DNA of 64,000 nt from Mycolicibacterium vaccae NBRC 14118 = CIP 105934 (GTDB lineage: Bacteria; Actinomycetota; Actinomycetes; Mycobacteriales; Mycobacteriaceae), in NCBI RefSeq assembly GCF_001552715.1, contig NZ_BCRS01000004.1, positions 19,113 through 83,112 on the forward strand. The letters run 5' to 3'. Under the pieces are notes generated by a model. The model was not told the DNA's origin. It made no database searches and saw only the letters and a program-made list of their open reading frames with translations. Position 1 is the stretch's first letter. Every line of letters starts with the position of its first letter. This document shows, piece by piece, positions 34,443 to 43,803 of the stretch. The position numbers and the translations under genes were made by a program.

Positions 34443-36362
34443 CTACCGGGGTGGGTCGCCGCGCCAGCTGAAACTGTTGACGTACTTGCCCATATCGAGT
34501 GCCAACTGAAGATTGGCAGCGGACGGCTTGCCGGATCCGAAGTCGGGCCCGAAGGCGCGGTAGGGCCCCACCGCGCCGGCGATGAGGGCCAGACCATTCT
34601 TGACGGCGACCATCACGATGACGCGCATCCGCGCGGAACTGGTCATGGCGCCCTGCGGCCAGAGATCGGCGGCCAACCCGTAGCCGTGTTGGTAGCCGAC
34701 CATCGTGTTCGGGATCTCGTAGGCGGTCTTGGTGTCGGGGAAAGTTTCGTTCACCAGGTCGGTGGCGATCTGCTGGGCGGTGCGCCCGCCCGCCGGCCGG
34801 CTGAACAACTGCATGGTGCCGCCGTCGCCGGCTTGCAGCACGGCAGTGACCCCGTTGTCGTGTTTGGACACCTCGTAGGCTGCGCCTTCGACCGGATAGG
34901 ACACCGAGAACGCCCCGTCGGTTGAGGTGAACCGGGGATTGATCTCCACGGCGAGGTTGATCGGCGGGCTGCCGCAATCCGGAGGGCAGATGTATTTCGG
35001 CGCGGGTTTGGAGATCAGCCCCGACAGGCCGACCAGCGCACCGGCCAGCAGGACGGTGGTGGTCCCCACGGCCAGCGCGACTTTGCGGAAAGACGCCTTC
35101 GGCGGCTGGGCGGCCTCGAAACTGCCTGATTGCAGCGAATAGCCGGGCAGCAGTCGGACGGAAATCTCACCGGTCGCCGGCTCGTCGGCGAGCCGGATCG
35201 GACGCTCTTCGCGTCGTGTGCGGCGTGACCGGCGTGAGGACGCGTGCATGGCAGCACCGCATCTCGCGCAGAACGCGGCGTCAGGCACCACGTGATTGCA
35301 TTCGACGCACAGGATGGGCTCGTCGATGCGGATTTCGTCCTGCGCCTCGTACAGCAGAGCCAGGTGCAGACCGACCCGTAGCGCTAACAACGCGATCCCG
35401 GTCAACGTCAGATGCAATGCCAACTGCCAGAATTGGGGGAATCGGGCGACGTCCACCACGCCCAGTGACGCGTAGATGGCGATCACCACGACCGCGATGA
35501 GCACGAGGGCGCCGCGAATGAAACCGCGGTGCTGGAGGGCTTTTGTCGGTGGTCGGGTGAACCACAGCGCGGTGCCGATCAGCCCACCGACGGCCGCGGC
35601 GGTCAGCGGCATGGTGACACCGCGGATTCCGGCCTCGACGAGCAAGCCGTCCAGCGGGCGCGCACGATTGACCATCCCGGTGGTGAACTGGGGGGCCAGC
35701 CGGGTCAGGGTGGCCGCGGCGGTGAAGGTGAGCGCGCCCAACGCGCCGATGGCGTAGCCGTCCAACGCTTCCCGGTCGCCCTGCCACGACCATCGGGCCA
35801 CCAACGCGGGGGCCAGCATGAGCAGCATGCTGCCGACCGGCACCCCGATCCCGTCACGCAGGATCCGTCCACCCGCGATGCCCGCGCCCAGCGGCACACC
35901 GTAGGCACGAGCCAGCGCGACCCCGGTCAGCAGCACCCAGCCGATCCCGAGGGCCACCCCGAGGACGGTCGTCAGCACCAGCGTGCCGCGCGGGATGTCC
36001 CGGGACACACCGGATTCCCGCAGGTACAGCGCGAACAGCAGCGGAAGGCCGGTGGACGCGACCGCGGTGAGCGCGGCGGGCATCCGCAGCAACGTGGTGA
36101 CGGCCAGGGCGACCGCGAGCAACCCCAGGGCCATCAGGAACACCCTGCGCGAGCGGGGCGGCAGATGCGGGAAGAGCGAGCTGGTCAGCGCCGGCGAGAG
36201 CAGACGCTGTCCGGGCGCGGCACTGAAGGCGCGCGCACGCAGCCAGTGCGGACCTTTCCCGTCGCGGTGCTCGGCCAGCGGCATGCCGCAGTATCCGCAG
36301 TACTCGCCTGCGGGCACGTCCATCTGACAGACCTGGCATTCCGTCATGCCGGGGGCGCTCAT
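34443..36362 (-). CDS. Zinc-ribbon polytopic membrane protein with extracytoplasmic domain
   Basis: A 639-residue protein. An N-terminal zinc ribbon (C9-x2-C12 and C22-x2-C25) is followed by about eight or nine membrane segments (residues ~60-340). A second zinc ribbon follows (CVEC ... CARC, about 352-369), then a basic cytoplasmic linker, another membrane segment near 435, and a C-terminal outside domain of about 180 residues. I recognise it only as a mycobacterial conserved membrane protein. The start shares one base with the stop of the S53 peptidase gene (TGATG), so the two are translated together and may function together at the envelope. Confidence 0.7.
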   Translation of the reverse strand: MSAPGMTECQVCQMDVPAGEYCGYCGMPLAEHRDGKGPHWLRARAFSAAPGQRLLSPALTSSLFPHLPPRSRRVFLMALGLLAVALAVTTLLRMPAALTAVASTGLPLLFALYLRESGVSRDIPRGTLVLTTVLGVALGIGWVLLTGVALARAYGVPLGAGIAGGRILRDGIGVPVGSMLLMLAPALVARWSWQGDREALDGYAIGALGALTFTAAATLTRLAPQFTTGMVNRARPLDGLLVEAGIRGVTMPLTAAAVGGLIGTALWFTRPPTKALQHRGFIRGALVLIAVVVIAIYASLGVVDVARFPQFWQLALHLTLTGIALLALRVGLHLALLYEAQDEIRIDEPILCVECNHVVPDAAFCARCGAAMHASSRRSRRTRREERPIRLADEPATGEISVRLLPGYSLQSGSFEAAQPPKASFRKVALAVGTTTVLLAGALVGLSGLISKPAPKYICPPDCGSPPINLAVEINPRFTSTDGAFSVSYPVEGAAYEVSKHDNGVTAVLQAGDGGTMQLFSRPAGGRTAQQIATDLVNETFPDTKTAYEIPNTMVGYQHGYGLAADLWPQGAMTSSARMRVIVMVAVKNGLALIAGAVGPYRAFGPDFGSGKPSAANLQLALDMGKYVNSFSWRGDPPR

Positions 36363-37966
36363 CAGGCCTGCACCTTCTGCAGGATGAGGAGGTTGCGCAC
36401 GAGGTTGTCGACATCCGGGGTGCCGAGCCCGGTCACCAGGTCGTAACCGGGACCGGCATTGTCGACGGCGTTGCCGCCCAACGTGACGTCGCGGTAGGCG
36501 GGGCGCGGCGCACCCTCGGCGATCCGGTAGAGCAGCGGGTTGATGTCGCCGATCAGGGATCCGTTGTTCTCCAGCAGATACTGGTTCATCACCGCGGTGA
36601 GGGCAGCCCAGATCGGCGCCGACTGCGAGGTGCCGCCGCCGACGACCACCTGGTCGTTGAGCACGATCTTCACGCCGGTGAACGGGTCGGCGACCGCGGC
36701 GACATCCGGTGTCATGCGCATACCGGTGTTGCGCTCCGGCGGTACCGCGGCCGCGGCCACGCGCTGCCACGGCGGCATGTCGAACAGTGTCGAGACGCCG
36801 CCTCCGGTGCCCTGCGACAGCGGGACGTCGAACCACGTCTGTTCGGAGACCCAGGTCCCGTCCGCGTCGGTGGACAGCGTCGTGCCTCCGACACTGGTCA
36901 TCTCGGGCAGCGAGGCGACCGAGTCCAGGCCGATGTCCTGCTCACTGGGTGGCGACGACCAGTCCTGTCCGCCACGGCATTCCATACCGGCGAGGTCACC
37001 GCTGGCGTTGTAGGCGGTGGTGCCGTGCGATTGCGCGGTGCGCAGCGCCGACCGTACCGGCGCCAGGTCCGCAGCGGTGATCAGTTTGTCGCACCCCCAG
37101 CCGATCGAGAAACTCCACACCGCGCCGGGGAACCGGCGGTCCGTGTCCTCGAGCATCTGGCCGATCTTGCGGTACCCGCCGCCGCCCTCGACGGTCGGGC
37201 GCGCGTTCACCACGACCTTGCGGGCATCCGGCGCAATGGCGTGTGCCACTTGAAGATCCATCGAGAGCTCGCCGCGGGGTTCGCCGGGCGACCCACCGAC
37301 GACCTCCGGGGTGAACTGCGGCAGGCCGAACATGGTGGTGAATGTGTCCAGGTCGGACTGGCGGAATCCGTCGAAGGCGAAGATCACGATGGTGATCCCC
37401 TTGCCGGTGAAGCCGGCACGGGCCAGATCGTCGGCGTTGTAGGTGTTCAACAACGCATCGGGGGCCAATCCCCGGTCGGGGACATCAAGCGGCATGTGGT
37501 CGGGCCGCGACATGTGATGCGGCGTGTAACTGAGTATCCGGCCGATCTCGGACACTTCGGTACGCAGGTGCTCAGGCACGGCGGGCTGGTGCGGAGAGGC
37601 GTAGAAGTGCTGGCCCTTCCGTCCCCGGTAGTCACGCACGGACACGTCAAACGCGCGCTCGACGGCATCCGGGGCGCCCTCGACGACCACCCAGTCGTCC
37701 CCGGGACGCCATCGCACAGTCAGCGCCTGGTCCCTGGCCCAGTCGATCAGGGCCGTGGGCTGTGACCGGTCGGTGAGGCTGGCGGTGAACTCGATGCTCG
37801 GTTCACGGGCCGGCCCGAGATCGGTGGACGCCTCGAGCAGAGATGCGTAGGGGCCCCCGATGCGCTTGTCATCGAGGCCCTGCTCGCTGACGGTCAAGCG
37901 GATACCCATTACTGCTGCGCCGACGAGCAGCATGGCGGTCAGCAAGCGGACGGTCGCCGTGGTCAT
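36362..37966 (-). CDS. Sedolisin (S53) serine-carboxyl peptidase
   Basis: A 534-residue secreted peptidase. An N-terminal hydrophobic signal/anchor (about 5-23) is followed by a pro-domain (about 50-155) and then the catalytic domain. The Glu-Asp-Ser triad is E233 and D237 (GELSMDLQ) and S447 (GGGTSQSAP), with oxyanion D324 (ASGD). The C-terminal DVTLGGN ... GPGYDLVTGLGTPD block holds the calcium site. Sedolisins are acid-active endopeptidases or tripeptidyl peptidases. It is the first gene of a pair with the zinc-ribbon membrane protein. Substrate and role in mycobacteria are unknown. Confidence 0.93.
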   Translation of the reverse strand: MTTATVRLLTAMLLVGAAVMGIRLTVSEQGLDDKRIGGPYASLLEASTDLGPAREPSIEFTASLTDRSQPTALIDWARDQALTVRWRPGDDWVVVEGAPDAVERAFDVSVRDYRGRKGQHFYASPHQPAVPEHLRTEVSEIGRILSYTPHHMSRPDHMPLDVPDRGLAPDALLNTYNADDLARAGFTGKGITIVIFAFDGFRQSDLDTFTTMFGLPQFTPEVVGGSPGEPRGELSMDLQVAHAIAPDARKVVVNARPTVEGGGGYRKIGQMLEDTDRRFPGAVWSFSIGWGCDKLITAADLAPVRSALRTAQSHGTTAYNASGDLAGMECRGGQDWSSPPSEQDIGLDSVASLPEMTSVGGTTLSTDADGTWVSEQTWFDVPLSQGTGGGVSTLFDMPPWQRVAAAAVPPERNTGMRMTPDVAAVADPFTGVKIVLNDQVVVGGGTSQSAPIWAALTAVMNQYLLENNGSLIGDINPLLYRIAEGAPRPAYRDVTLGGNAVDNAGPGYDLVTGLGTPDVDNLVRNLLILQKVQA

Positions 37967-38018
37967 GGCTCCGGCACGAACTCAGGACGTGCCCGGACAG
38001 TGTCCGGGCACGCCTCGG

Positions 38019-38282
38019 TCACTGACCGTAGTCGTCGCGGTTCGGGTTGAGCGTCGGCTGAGGCGCCTTGACCGGAGGCGTGAAGAGGCCCGGCGCATTG
38101 GGGTCAGGGGCCTTCTCGGTCGGGCTCAGCGAGGGCTCGGTGGTGGTCGTGGTCGTCGTGGTGGGCGACTCTTCGGGGGCTTCGCTTTCGGTGCTGCACG
38201 ACGCGGTGAACCCGATCATCGCAAGGATGGCGGCACCGCCCACCGCTGCCGAGACCCGACGAACCAGACGGGTAGATGCCAT
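38019..38282 (-). CDS. Small putative lipoprotein with poly-Thr stretch
   Basis: An 87-residue protein. The signal peptide ends in a lipobox-like TASC with C29 lipidated. The mature part is short and disordered, with a run of eight Thr after PEESP and then many Pro. AAAGGA sits before the ATG at 38282. It is 52 bases upstream of the sedolisin gene on the same strand, so it may be part of the same transcript. The Thr/Pro run could be glycosylated, as in other mycobacterial lipoproteins. Confidence 0.7.
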   Translation of the reverse strand: MASTRLVRRVSAAVGGAAILAMIGFTASCSTESEAPEESPTTTTTTTTEPSLSPTEKAPDPNAPGLFTPPVKAPQPTLNPNRDDYGQ

Positions 38283-38860
38283 GTTCATTCCTTTGCTCGT
38301 TCTTTTCATAGTGAAACTTCAGTCAGCGCGAAAACCCGCGATACGCTGCGTGGCGGTCTCATTCTAGGAGTCAGATGTGAGATCAGGGGGTGTAACGCAG
38401 AGCACGTCCCTGCACATTCCCTTGCTCTGCCCCCGCGCCGGCGGTACCGCGCCATCGATGATGACCCGGTTCGGGTCGCTGTGCGCCGCGTCGCGCCAAT
38501 TCTGTTACATGATCGCCATATTCGACCGATGCTCAGCCCACTCGGGTCGTGACACCCGACCTCGCGATCCTCGTGGCGGTGCTTCGGGCTCGACTCACGA
38601 ACAGTGCTGAGGAGCGGGTGAGCGCACGCTTCGCGCGGCGGTGCGATGTTCATGCGTTCCTCCCGGGGCGCGGTCGGGCTTGCTGGACGCGCCCGGCCAC
38701 CCTAGCACGAAGGCCCGATATTCGTGCGAAGTATCGATATTGTGTGCAGTCGGCCATCACGACAGTGTCAAGTCTGCACAGCGGCGACGACGGGTCGCTG
38801 GTGCGCGGGCGCAAGGTATGTGGGGTCCGGACCACGCCGCCCTCAAGGCGAGCCGCCTCG
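38283..38860. other. 578-base region without a convincing gene
   Basis: It lies upstream of the lipoprotein gene and beyond the TetR stop. One minus-strand frame (38306-38653) begins with a good GGGAGG and ATG (MNIAPPREACAHPLL), but later residues are Arg/Ser-rich and unlike any family. It could be a short upstream peptide or chance. No RNA gene or long inverted repeat seen. Confidence 0.4.
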
Positions 38861-39445
38861 TCAGGCGGTTGGCCAGCTGCAAAGCGCCTGCTCGGCAACG
38901 GCTTCCAGCTTGGCGCGGCAGAATCCGGCCTTTGCCTGCACCGCTATCCCATGGCCGACGGCAAGCAGGAACGCCGCAAGTGCCTCGGGGTCGGCGCTCG
39001 CCGGCAGGTCGCCGTCGGCCTTGGCCTTTTCGAAGCGTTCCCGAATTTGCGCCTCCCCGTCGGCGCGGGCATCGATCAGCGCTTGCCGCACCGTTTCTGC
39101 ACCGTCGGAGCCTGCGAGGACACCGTTGATGCCCAGACACCCGGTGTGTTCCGGGTATCGCGTATTGAGTGCGATGGCGCTGAACAGAAAGTGGGCCGCA
39201 ACCTCACGTGCTGTCGGCAACGCCAGAGCTTCCGGGATGTAGTCCAGGTACCTCTCGTAGTAGCGCTCCAGAGCCCGCCGGAACAGTGCTTCCTTGTTGC
39301 CGAAAGCGGAGTACAGGGCGGGCCTCTCGACGCCGGCGGCCTTGGTGAGGTCGGCATACGAGGCGCCCTCGTAGCCCTTCTGCCAGAACACGCGCAGGAC
39401 GGCGTCGAGCGCCTCGTCCACGTCGAACTCGCGATGGCGTCCCAT
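38861..39445 (-). CDS. TetR-family repressor
   Basis: A 194-residue protein starting MGRHREFDVDEALDAVLRVFW. The helix-turn-helix is ASYADLTKAAGVERPALYSAFGNKEALF (about 27-54), with a TetR_C_16/AefR-like C-terminal domain containing GCLGINGVLAGSD. The start at 39445 matches the normal family N terminus. It is the last of three minus-strand genes after two SDRs and likely controls them; a perfect palindrome lies just upstream of its start. Confidence 0.9.
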   Translation of the reverse strand: MGRHREFDVDEALDAVLRVFWQKGYEGASYADLTKAAGVERPALYSAFGNKEALFRRALERYYERYLDYIPEALALPTAREVAAHFLFSAIALNTRYPEHTGCLGINGVLAGSDGAETVRQALIDARADGEAQIRERFEKAKADGDLPASADPEALAAFLLAVGHGIAVQAKAGFCRAKLEAVAEQALCSWPTA

Positions 39446-39467
39446 CAGGCCCCGTGGCCTATTTCCA

Positions 39468-39479
39468 TAATGGCCATTA
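39468..39479. promoter_or_regulatory. Perfect palindrome upstream of the TetR gene
   Basis: TAATGGCCATTA is a perfect 12-base palindrome 23 bases upstream of the TetR start (39445), in the 80-base gap after the SDR stop (39526). It is a plausible autoregulatory operator. Confidence 0.5.
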
Positions 39480-39525
39480 CTGAATGCTACCAGGCTGATG
39501 GCCACGCCAGGGCGAGCAGCGGTGC

Positions 39526-40494
39526 TCACGCCACGTCGCGCACCAGATCCTCACTCCTGGCCCACAGTCGTTCGGCGCTCGCGGCGTCCAGCGCATAAGA
39601 ACGCACGCCGTCGGCAAACGGATTGGGGATGTCATCGGCCGGGGCGACGGCGCAGTCCTCGAGGTAGTGCCCGCCGATCTCGTCCTTGTCGGCGACCACT
39701 GCGGCCCAGACGGAAGTCGCCGCCGCCTGCGGGACGTCTTTGAGTTCCCCCGGCGGCAGGCCGGCGTCGGCACGGGCCTTGCCCACGGTGGCGAAGAGGT
39801 CCTGGAGCGCCTCGGGGGAGAAGTTCCGGGCGAGGTCGGTATGGCTGTTGCCGGGCATCACGGCGGCGGCCCTGATGCCGCGGTCACGATGGCGCCGATC
39901 GAACTCGACCGCGAAGAGCGCATTGGCGGTCTTGGATCGCGCGTAGGCGACCATGGGGTCGTATTCCTGGTTCGCGAAGTTCGGATCCTCCAGGTCGATG
40001 TCGGAGACACGGTGAGCCTGCGAGGACAACACCACCAGGCGTCCGTTGTCGACCAGCAGCGGCGCAAGGCGGGTCACCAGCGCGAAATGCCCGAGATGGT
40101 TTGTCCCGAACTGGGTTTCGAAGCCATCGACGGTGTGGCCGAACGGAGTGGCCATGACGCCGGCGTTGGCGATGACGGCATCGAACGGCCGACCGTCGCC
40201 GAGCAGTGCGTCGGCGGCAGCGTGGACGCTGCGCAGAGATGCGAGGTCGAGCTCGATCCAGTTCACACTTCCGCTACCGCTACCGCTACCGGCGAGGATC
40301 GACGCGGTGGCCGTCTCGGCTTTCACCAGATCCCTGGCGGTGCCCACCACGTGGGCACCCCGGGCCGCCAGCGCGCGAGCCGTCTCGAGCCCGATGCCCG
40401 ACGATGCGCCGGTGATGAGAAAGCGCTTACCTGCGAGGTCGACATCGGACAGGACTTCGTCGGCAGTCGACTTGGCGCCAAACTTCACGGTCAT
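39526..40494 (-). CDS. SDR-family oxidoreductase (retinol-dehydrogenase-like)
   Basis: A 322-residue SDR of the extended RDH/WW-oxidoreductase type. ITGASSGIG near 27-35 binds the cofactor, VIANAGVMATP replaces NNAG, and YARSKTANALF holds Tyr and Lys. A SGSGSGS linker (about 70-76), encoded by tandem six-base units, sits in a surface loop. It follows another SDR gene by 54 bases and precedes a TetR gene, all on the minus strand. The substrate is unknown. Confidence 0.88.
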   Translation of the reverse strand: MTVKFGAKSTADEVLSDVDLAGKRFLITGASSGIGLETARALAARGAHVVGTARDLVKAETATASILAGSGSGSGSVNWIELDLASLRSVHAAADALLGDGRPFDAVIANAGVMATPFGHTVDGFETQFGTNHLGHFALVTRLAPLLVDNGRLVVLSSQAHRVSDIDLEDPNFANQEYDPMVAYARSKTANALFAVEFDRRHRDRGIRAAAVMPGNSHTDLARNFSPEALQDLFATVGKARADAGLPPGELKDVPQAAATSVWAAVVADKDEIGGHYLEDCAVAPADDIPNPFADGVRSYALDAASAERLWARSEDLVRDVA

Positions 40495-40548
40495 CTTCAG
40501 AGCCTTCTTTTCGATTGGGAGGGTGGGATTTTCGAGCGCTTCGGGATC

Positions 40549-41304
40549 TCAGATCTGGAATCCGCCGGCGATGTCCAGGACGCTGCCGCTGAGGTAGTCG
40601 GCGTGCGGGCCCGCGAGGAAGGAGATGGTCGCGGCCACCTCTTCCAGCGTGGCGATGCGCCGGATGGCGTGATAATCCATCATCGCTTCAGGAACGTTGT
40701 GGGCCGCTTCTGCGGCCATGTCCGTCGGCATGATGCCGGGCTGCACGACGTTCACGGTGATGTTGCGTGGGCCGAGGTCGCGCGCAACGCCTTTCGCATA
40801 GCCCGCGATGGCTGCCTTGGTGCCCGCGTAATCGGCCGCCCCGGGGAACGCCACTCGGCTGGCGATGGCCGAGCCGATGAAGATGATGCGGCCATGGTCG
40901 GAGAGCCTGCGCGCGGCGGCCCGCGTCGTGGCCACCACGCCCAGCACATTGGTGGCCCACAGGTGGTCCAGGGCCTTGGTGTCGAGTTCGGGGTCGTCGA
41001 CCAGTTGGCCCTGAACGGTGATGGCCGCATTGTTGACGAGGATGTCGAGGCTGCCGAACTGGGACACGACCGCGTCGACCAACGATTCGGCCGCCGACGG
41101 ATCGGCCTGATCACTTCTGACCGCGAGGCCGCGCACACCGGCTGCCTCGATATCGCGGACAACATCTTCCGCTTTCTCGGCGGAGGCGACGTAGCTGATC
41201 GCCACGTCGGCACCCTGTTCGGCCAGCGCCACCGCAGTCGTCGCGCCGAGGCCGCGTGACCCTCCGGTGATCAGTGCAACCTTGCCCGCCAAAGCTCTCG
41301 ACAT
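40549..41304 (-). CDS. 3-oxoacyl-ACP-reductase-like SDR
   Basis: A 251-residue classical SDR of FabG type. ITGGSRGLGA binds NAD(P), ILVNNAAI follows, IFIGSAIASR gives the catalytic Ser and YAGTKAAIAGYAKG the Tyr and Lys. The protein ends in GSVLDIAGGFQI. The ATG at 41304 has GAAGG seven bases before it. It heads the SDR-SDR-TetR cluster, with a strong palindrome 22-48 bases upstream of its start. Confidence 0.9.
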   Translation of the reverse strand: MSRALAGKVALITGGSRGLGATTAVALAEQGADVAISYVASAEKAEDVVRDIEAAGVRGLAVRSDQADPSAAESLVDAVVSQFGSLDILVNNAAITVQGQLVDDPELDTKALDHLWATNVLGVVATTRAAARRLSDHGRIIFIGSAIASRVAFPGAADYAGTKAAIAGYAKGVARDLGPRNITVNVVQPGIMPTDMAAEAAHNVPEAMMDYHAIRRIATLEEVAATISFLAGPHADYLSGSVLDIAGGFQI

Positions 41305-41325
41305 CCGCAAACCTTCCCCAATACG

Positions 41326-41352
41326 TACCGATCGTTATCGTAACGGTCGGTA
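41326..41352. promoter_or_regulatory. 27-base palindromic operator upstream of the SDR cluster
   Basis: The outer six bases TACCGA and TCGGTA and the inner CGTTA and TAACG are mirror-matched (22 of 27 positions). It lies 22 bases before the SDR start at 41304 and could overlap its promoter. The TetR encoded at the end of the same cluster (38861-39445) is the obvious candidate binder. Confidence 0.65.
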
Positions 41353-41579
41353 GTGAAAGTAGCAGACATGTTGCGGTGTGCCTACTCGACGGATTGACGG
41401 CGTCGGATTGTGGACGTCAGATGCGACCGAGAGCCGCCTGGCAGAAGCGCCTCAGTGCGTCATGTGGACGCGTGAAAGTCCTTTGGGCACAGCAGGTTCA
41501 GGGCAGCGCACAGAAAGGTGTCGCCATTGCGGAGTCGAGATGGGAACGCGCACTGCCGTCGCGGTGCGATCCGACGACG

Positions 41580-42512
41580 TCAGATCTTGCCGCCCGGAAA
41601 CATCGTCCGGACAAACTGGGTGATGTTCTCCCGGGCGTTGGCGGCGCTGGTGGGGTCCAGGGATCCGATCGCCATGACGTAGCGCCGATCGGGTCCGATC
41701 ACGCCGGTCGACACGTGCAGCTGGTTGCCGCCGTTCCAGCAGCAGAACCAGCCTTGCTTCACCGCCACCGATTCGGCGGGGAGCCCGTCGGGGATGCCGA
41801 AGCGCTGCGGGTACCCGTCGTTTCCGGTCGGCGTGAACTGTGCGAGGTCGCCGATGATGATGTCGGCCTGTTCGGGGGGCAGCCCGCCGCTGCCGTTGAG
41901 AAGCATGTCGTAGTAGCGGACGAGATCGTTTGCGGTGCTCTGGGTGACGTCCCATTTTCCGTTGTAGGGCGCCGTGGTTCCGGTCAACCCGTAGCGGTCC
42001 ACGATGCGTGAGATGACGGCGCTCTGACCGCTGCGGTCCCAGAAGATCTGGGCCGCGCTGTCGTCGGAGGAACGCAGCATGAGGTCGAGCGACCTGCGGT
42101 CGGCAGGGGACAGCGGCGTGTCGCTCTGCGACGCCCGCAGCAGCAAATCATCGGCGATGAACAGCTTCACCACGGAGGCGATCGGGAAGGGTTGGTTGCC
42201 CCCGCTGGAGACGAGCTGACCGGTGTCACGGTCCAGCACGGCGATATCGATGTCGGCGCCGGACGCCGCGGCGTCCGAGGTGGCCTGCGCGACGCGCGCG
42301 TCGAGCCCGTTCAGTGCTTCCGTCGGCTGGGCGGGCGGTGCCGCAGGCACCTGCGGGGGTGGGGCCTGCGGGGCCGCAACGGTTGCCTGCGGGGCGTTCT
42401 CGGTCGCCGGCGGCGTGCCCCAAACCTGTGCCTCACACCCGACGACGAGCAGCGCGACGCCGACGATCGCCGCTGCCGTCTTCGCCTGGTAGCGCGGCCG
42501 CCGTTGACGCAT
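41580..42512 (-). CDS. lppW: Beta-lactamase-fold lipoprotein LppW
   Basis: A 310-residue lipoprotein. The signal peptide ends in VVGC with C26 lipidated, then a Pro/Ala-rich linker (about 30-65). The class A beta-lactamase/PBP fold follows with S113-V-V-K116 (SxxK), S148-S-D-D near the SDN position and AVKQGW in place of KTG. It resembles M. tuberculosis LppW (Rv2905) closely in order and wording (GGLP, DGYPQRFGIPDGL, VRTMFP) from memory of that protein. The exact role is unknown; peptidoglycan-related hydrolysis or binding is likely. AAGGAG supports the ATG at 42512. Confidence 0.88.
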   Translation of the reverse strand: MRQRRPRYQAKTAAAIVGVALLVVGCEAQVWGTPPATENAPQATVAAPQAPPPQVPAAPPAQPTEALNGLDARVAQATSDAAASGADIDIAVLDRDTGQLVSSGGNQPFPIASVVKLFIADDLLLRASQSDTPLSPADRRSLDLMLRSSDDSAAQIFWDRSGQSAVISRIVDRYGLTGTTAPYNGKWDVTQSTANDLVRYYDMLLNGSGGLPPEQADIIIGDLAQFTPTGNDGYPQRFGIPDGLPAESVAVKQGWFCCWNGGNQLHVSTGVIGPDRRYVMAIGSLDPTSAANARENITQFVRTMFPGGKI

Positions 42513-42603
42513 GGGTCTCCTTCGAGCAGTCGTGCACGGGGTGCGGTCAACGCTGTACCCGCTGGTTACCCAACCTAACCGGTTGCTGGTGGTCCTGCGG
42601 GGG

Positions 42604-43803
42604 TCATCGATCCGAGGTGACCGCGTCGTTGCTGCGCAGCGGCGGCAGCACGGCAGGTAGGACAAGGCGGCGACGCATCCGGCTGCTCGACACGCGGAAC
42701 AGGTGACCGTGGGTGGCGACGTTGCCGCGGAGGTCGTCGCGCCCGGTCAGGTAGGTCCAGCGGTGACGTTCGGGCAGGTCGAAGAACTGCTCGAAGAAGC
42801 CGGGGACCTCGCCTGGCGGCATCCGCAGGAGTGCCTCCAGCCCAATGCGCCGCAGGTGGTGGACCGCCCGTGCGGCGGGTGGCCACACCGCTGACTGCGC
42901 GGCTGCGAGCGCGCGATCCGGGCCGTCAGGCAGGTGGGCGGCAAGGGCGTCGGCCACCCGTGGGGCCAGCGTCAACGACGACGCCAGGCTGAACCCGGTT
43001 GCCGGGTGGATCAGGGGCGCGGCCGCACCGAACCCGAGAACGTCGTGCCCGCGGTGGCGCGGATGGTCGACACGGAACGAAACCTTCTCACTGCGAGCAT
43101 CGTCTGTCGGCCGGACGTCGTGGACCGCGAGGCGGGCGTGCAGCCGTCGCCGCAGTGTCGCCAGCGGCAGCCCGGGCCGACGCGCCAACGACGTCTCCTC
43201 CAGAAGCACCCGGCCGCCACCGAGCGGAACCGCGTAGAGGAACGTCGGCCAGCCCGCCTCGCCGTGATCGGGGCGCCAGTCCATGAACAGGGCATCGCCG
43301 GTCGCGACCAACGGCGCTGCCGTGTCTTCGTCGACGATCAGTCCGTACGCGGTCTGTTCAGCGGGTGTGCCCCCGGGCGAGGAGCGGTCCAGCGGACGCC
43401 ACCGGCCGCCGGCATCCACGACGACCGAGGCCCGCAGGTGCGTTCCGTCGGCCAGCGCCACCACACCCCGCTCCGGGGACCCGACAGCGCGCCCGCTGTG
43501 AACCTGCACCCCGGTCAGCTGCCCGGCGAGGTGCGCCTGGAGGGCAGGCACGTCGAGGACGGCGTAGTCCCATCCCAGCCGGTGCTCCGTCACCGCGATC
43601 ACCCGGCCGGACGCGCGCGCCGCGACCACGGAGGCCGGCAGATCGGCCGGAAGCTCCCGGTCCCACATGCCGTAGGTCGCCATCCAGGGCCGTTCCGGGG
43701 CCGGGTCGAGCAGCCCGGTGACCAGTCCGCGCCGTCCGCACGCCGCCGCCAGCGCCAGCCCCGCCGGTCCGCCCCCGACGACCAAAACGTCCATGCGTCC
43801 CAT
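42604..43803 (-). CDS. Lycopene cyclase (CrtL/CrtY family)
   Basis: A 399-residue flavoprotein. VLVVGGGPAGLALAAACGRRG (about 5-25) is the dinucleotide fold. ATYGMWDRELPADL, VVDAGGRWRP and FLYAVPLGGGRVLLEETSLA are the cyclase motifs (the last includes the catalytic EET region). GFGAAAPLIHPATGFSLASSL near 285-300 is the C-terminal one. It closes the psi-ends of lycopene to beta-rings in carotenoid formation. The rest of the crt cluster is not in the window. Confidence 0.9.
   Translation of the reverse strand: MGRMDVLVVGGGPAGLALAAACGRRGLVTGLLDPAPERPWMATYGMWDRELPADLPASVVAARASGRVIAVTEHRLGWDYAVLDVPALQAHLAGQLTGVQVHSGRAVGSPERGVVALADGTHLRASVVVDAGGRWRPLDRSSPGGTPAEQTAYGLIVDEDTAAPLVATGDALFMDWRPDHGEAGWPTFLYAVPLGGGRVLLEETSLARRPGLPLATLRRRLHARLAVHDVRPTDDARSEKVSFRVDHPRHRGHDVLGFGAAAPLIHPATGFSLASSLTLAPRVADALAAHLPDGPDRALAAAQSAVWPPAARAVHHLRRIGLEALLRMPPGEVPGFFEQFFDLPERHRWTYLTGRDDLRGNVATHGHLFRVSSSRMRRRLVLPAVLPPLRSNDAVTSDR

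Noticed and set aside
38306..38653. 115-codon minus-strand frame with a good Shine-Dalgarno upstream of the lipoprotein gene
   Set aside because: The initiation site looks good but the protein is Arg/Ser-rich with no family features; evidence is too weak for a gene call.
39667..41259. 530-codon plus-strand frame opposite two SDR genes
   Set aside because: Both SDR genes show complete catalytic motifs on the other strand; this frame has none.
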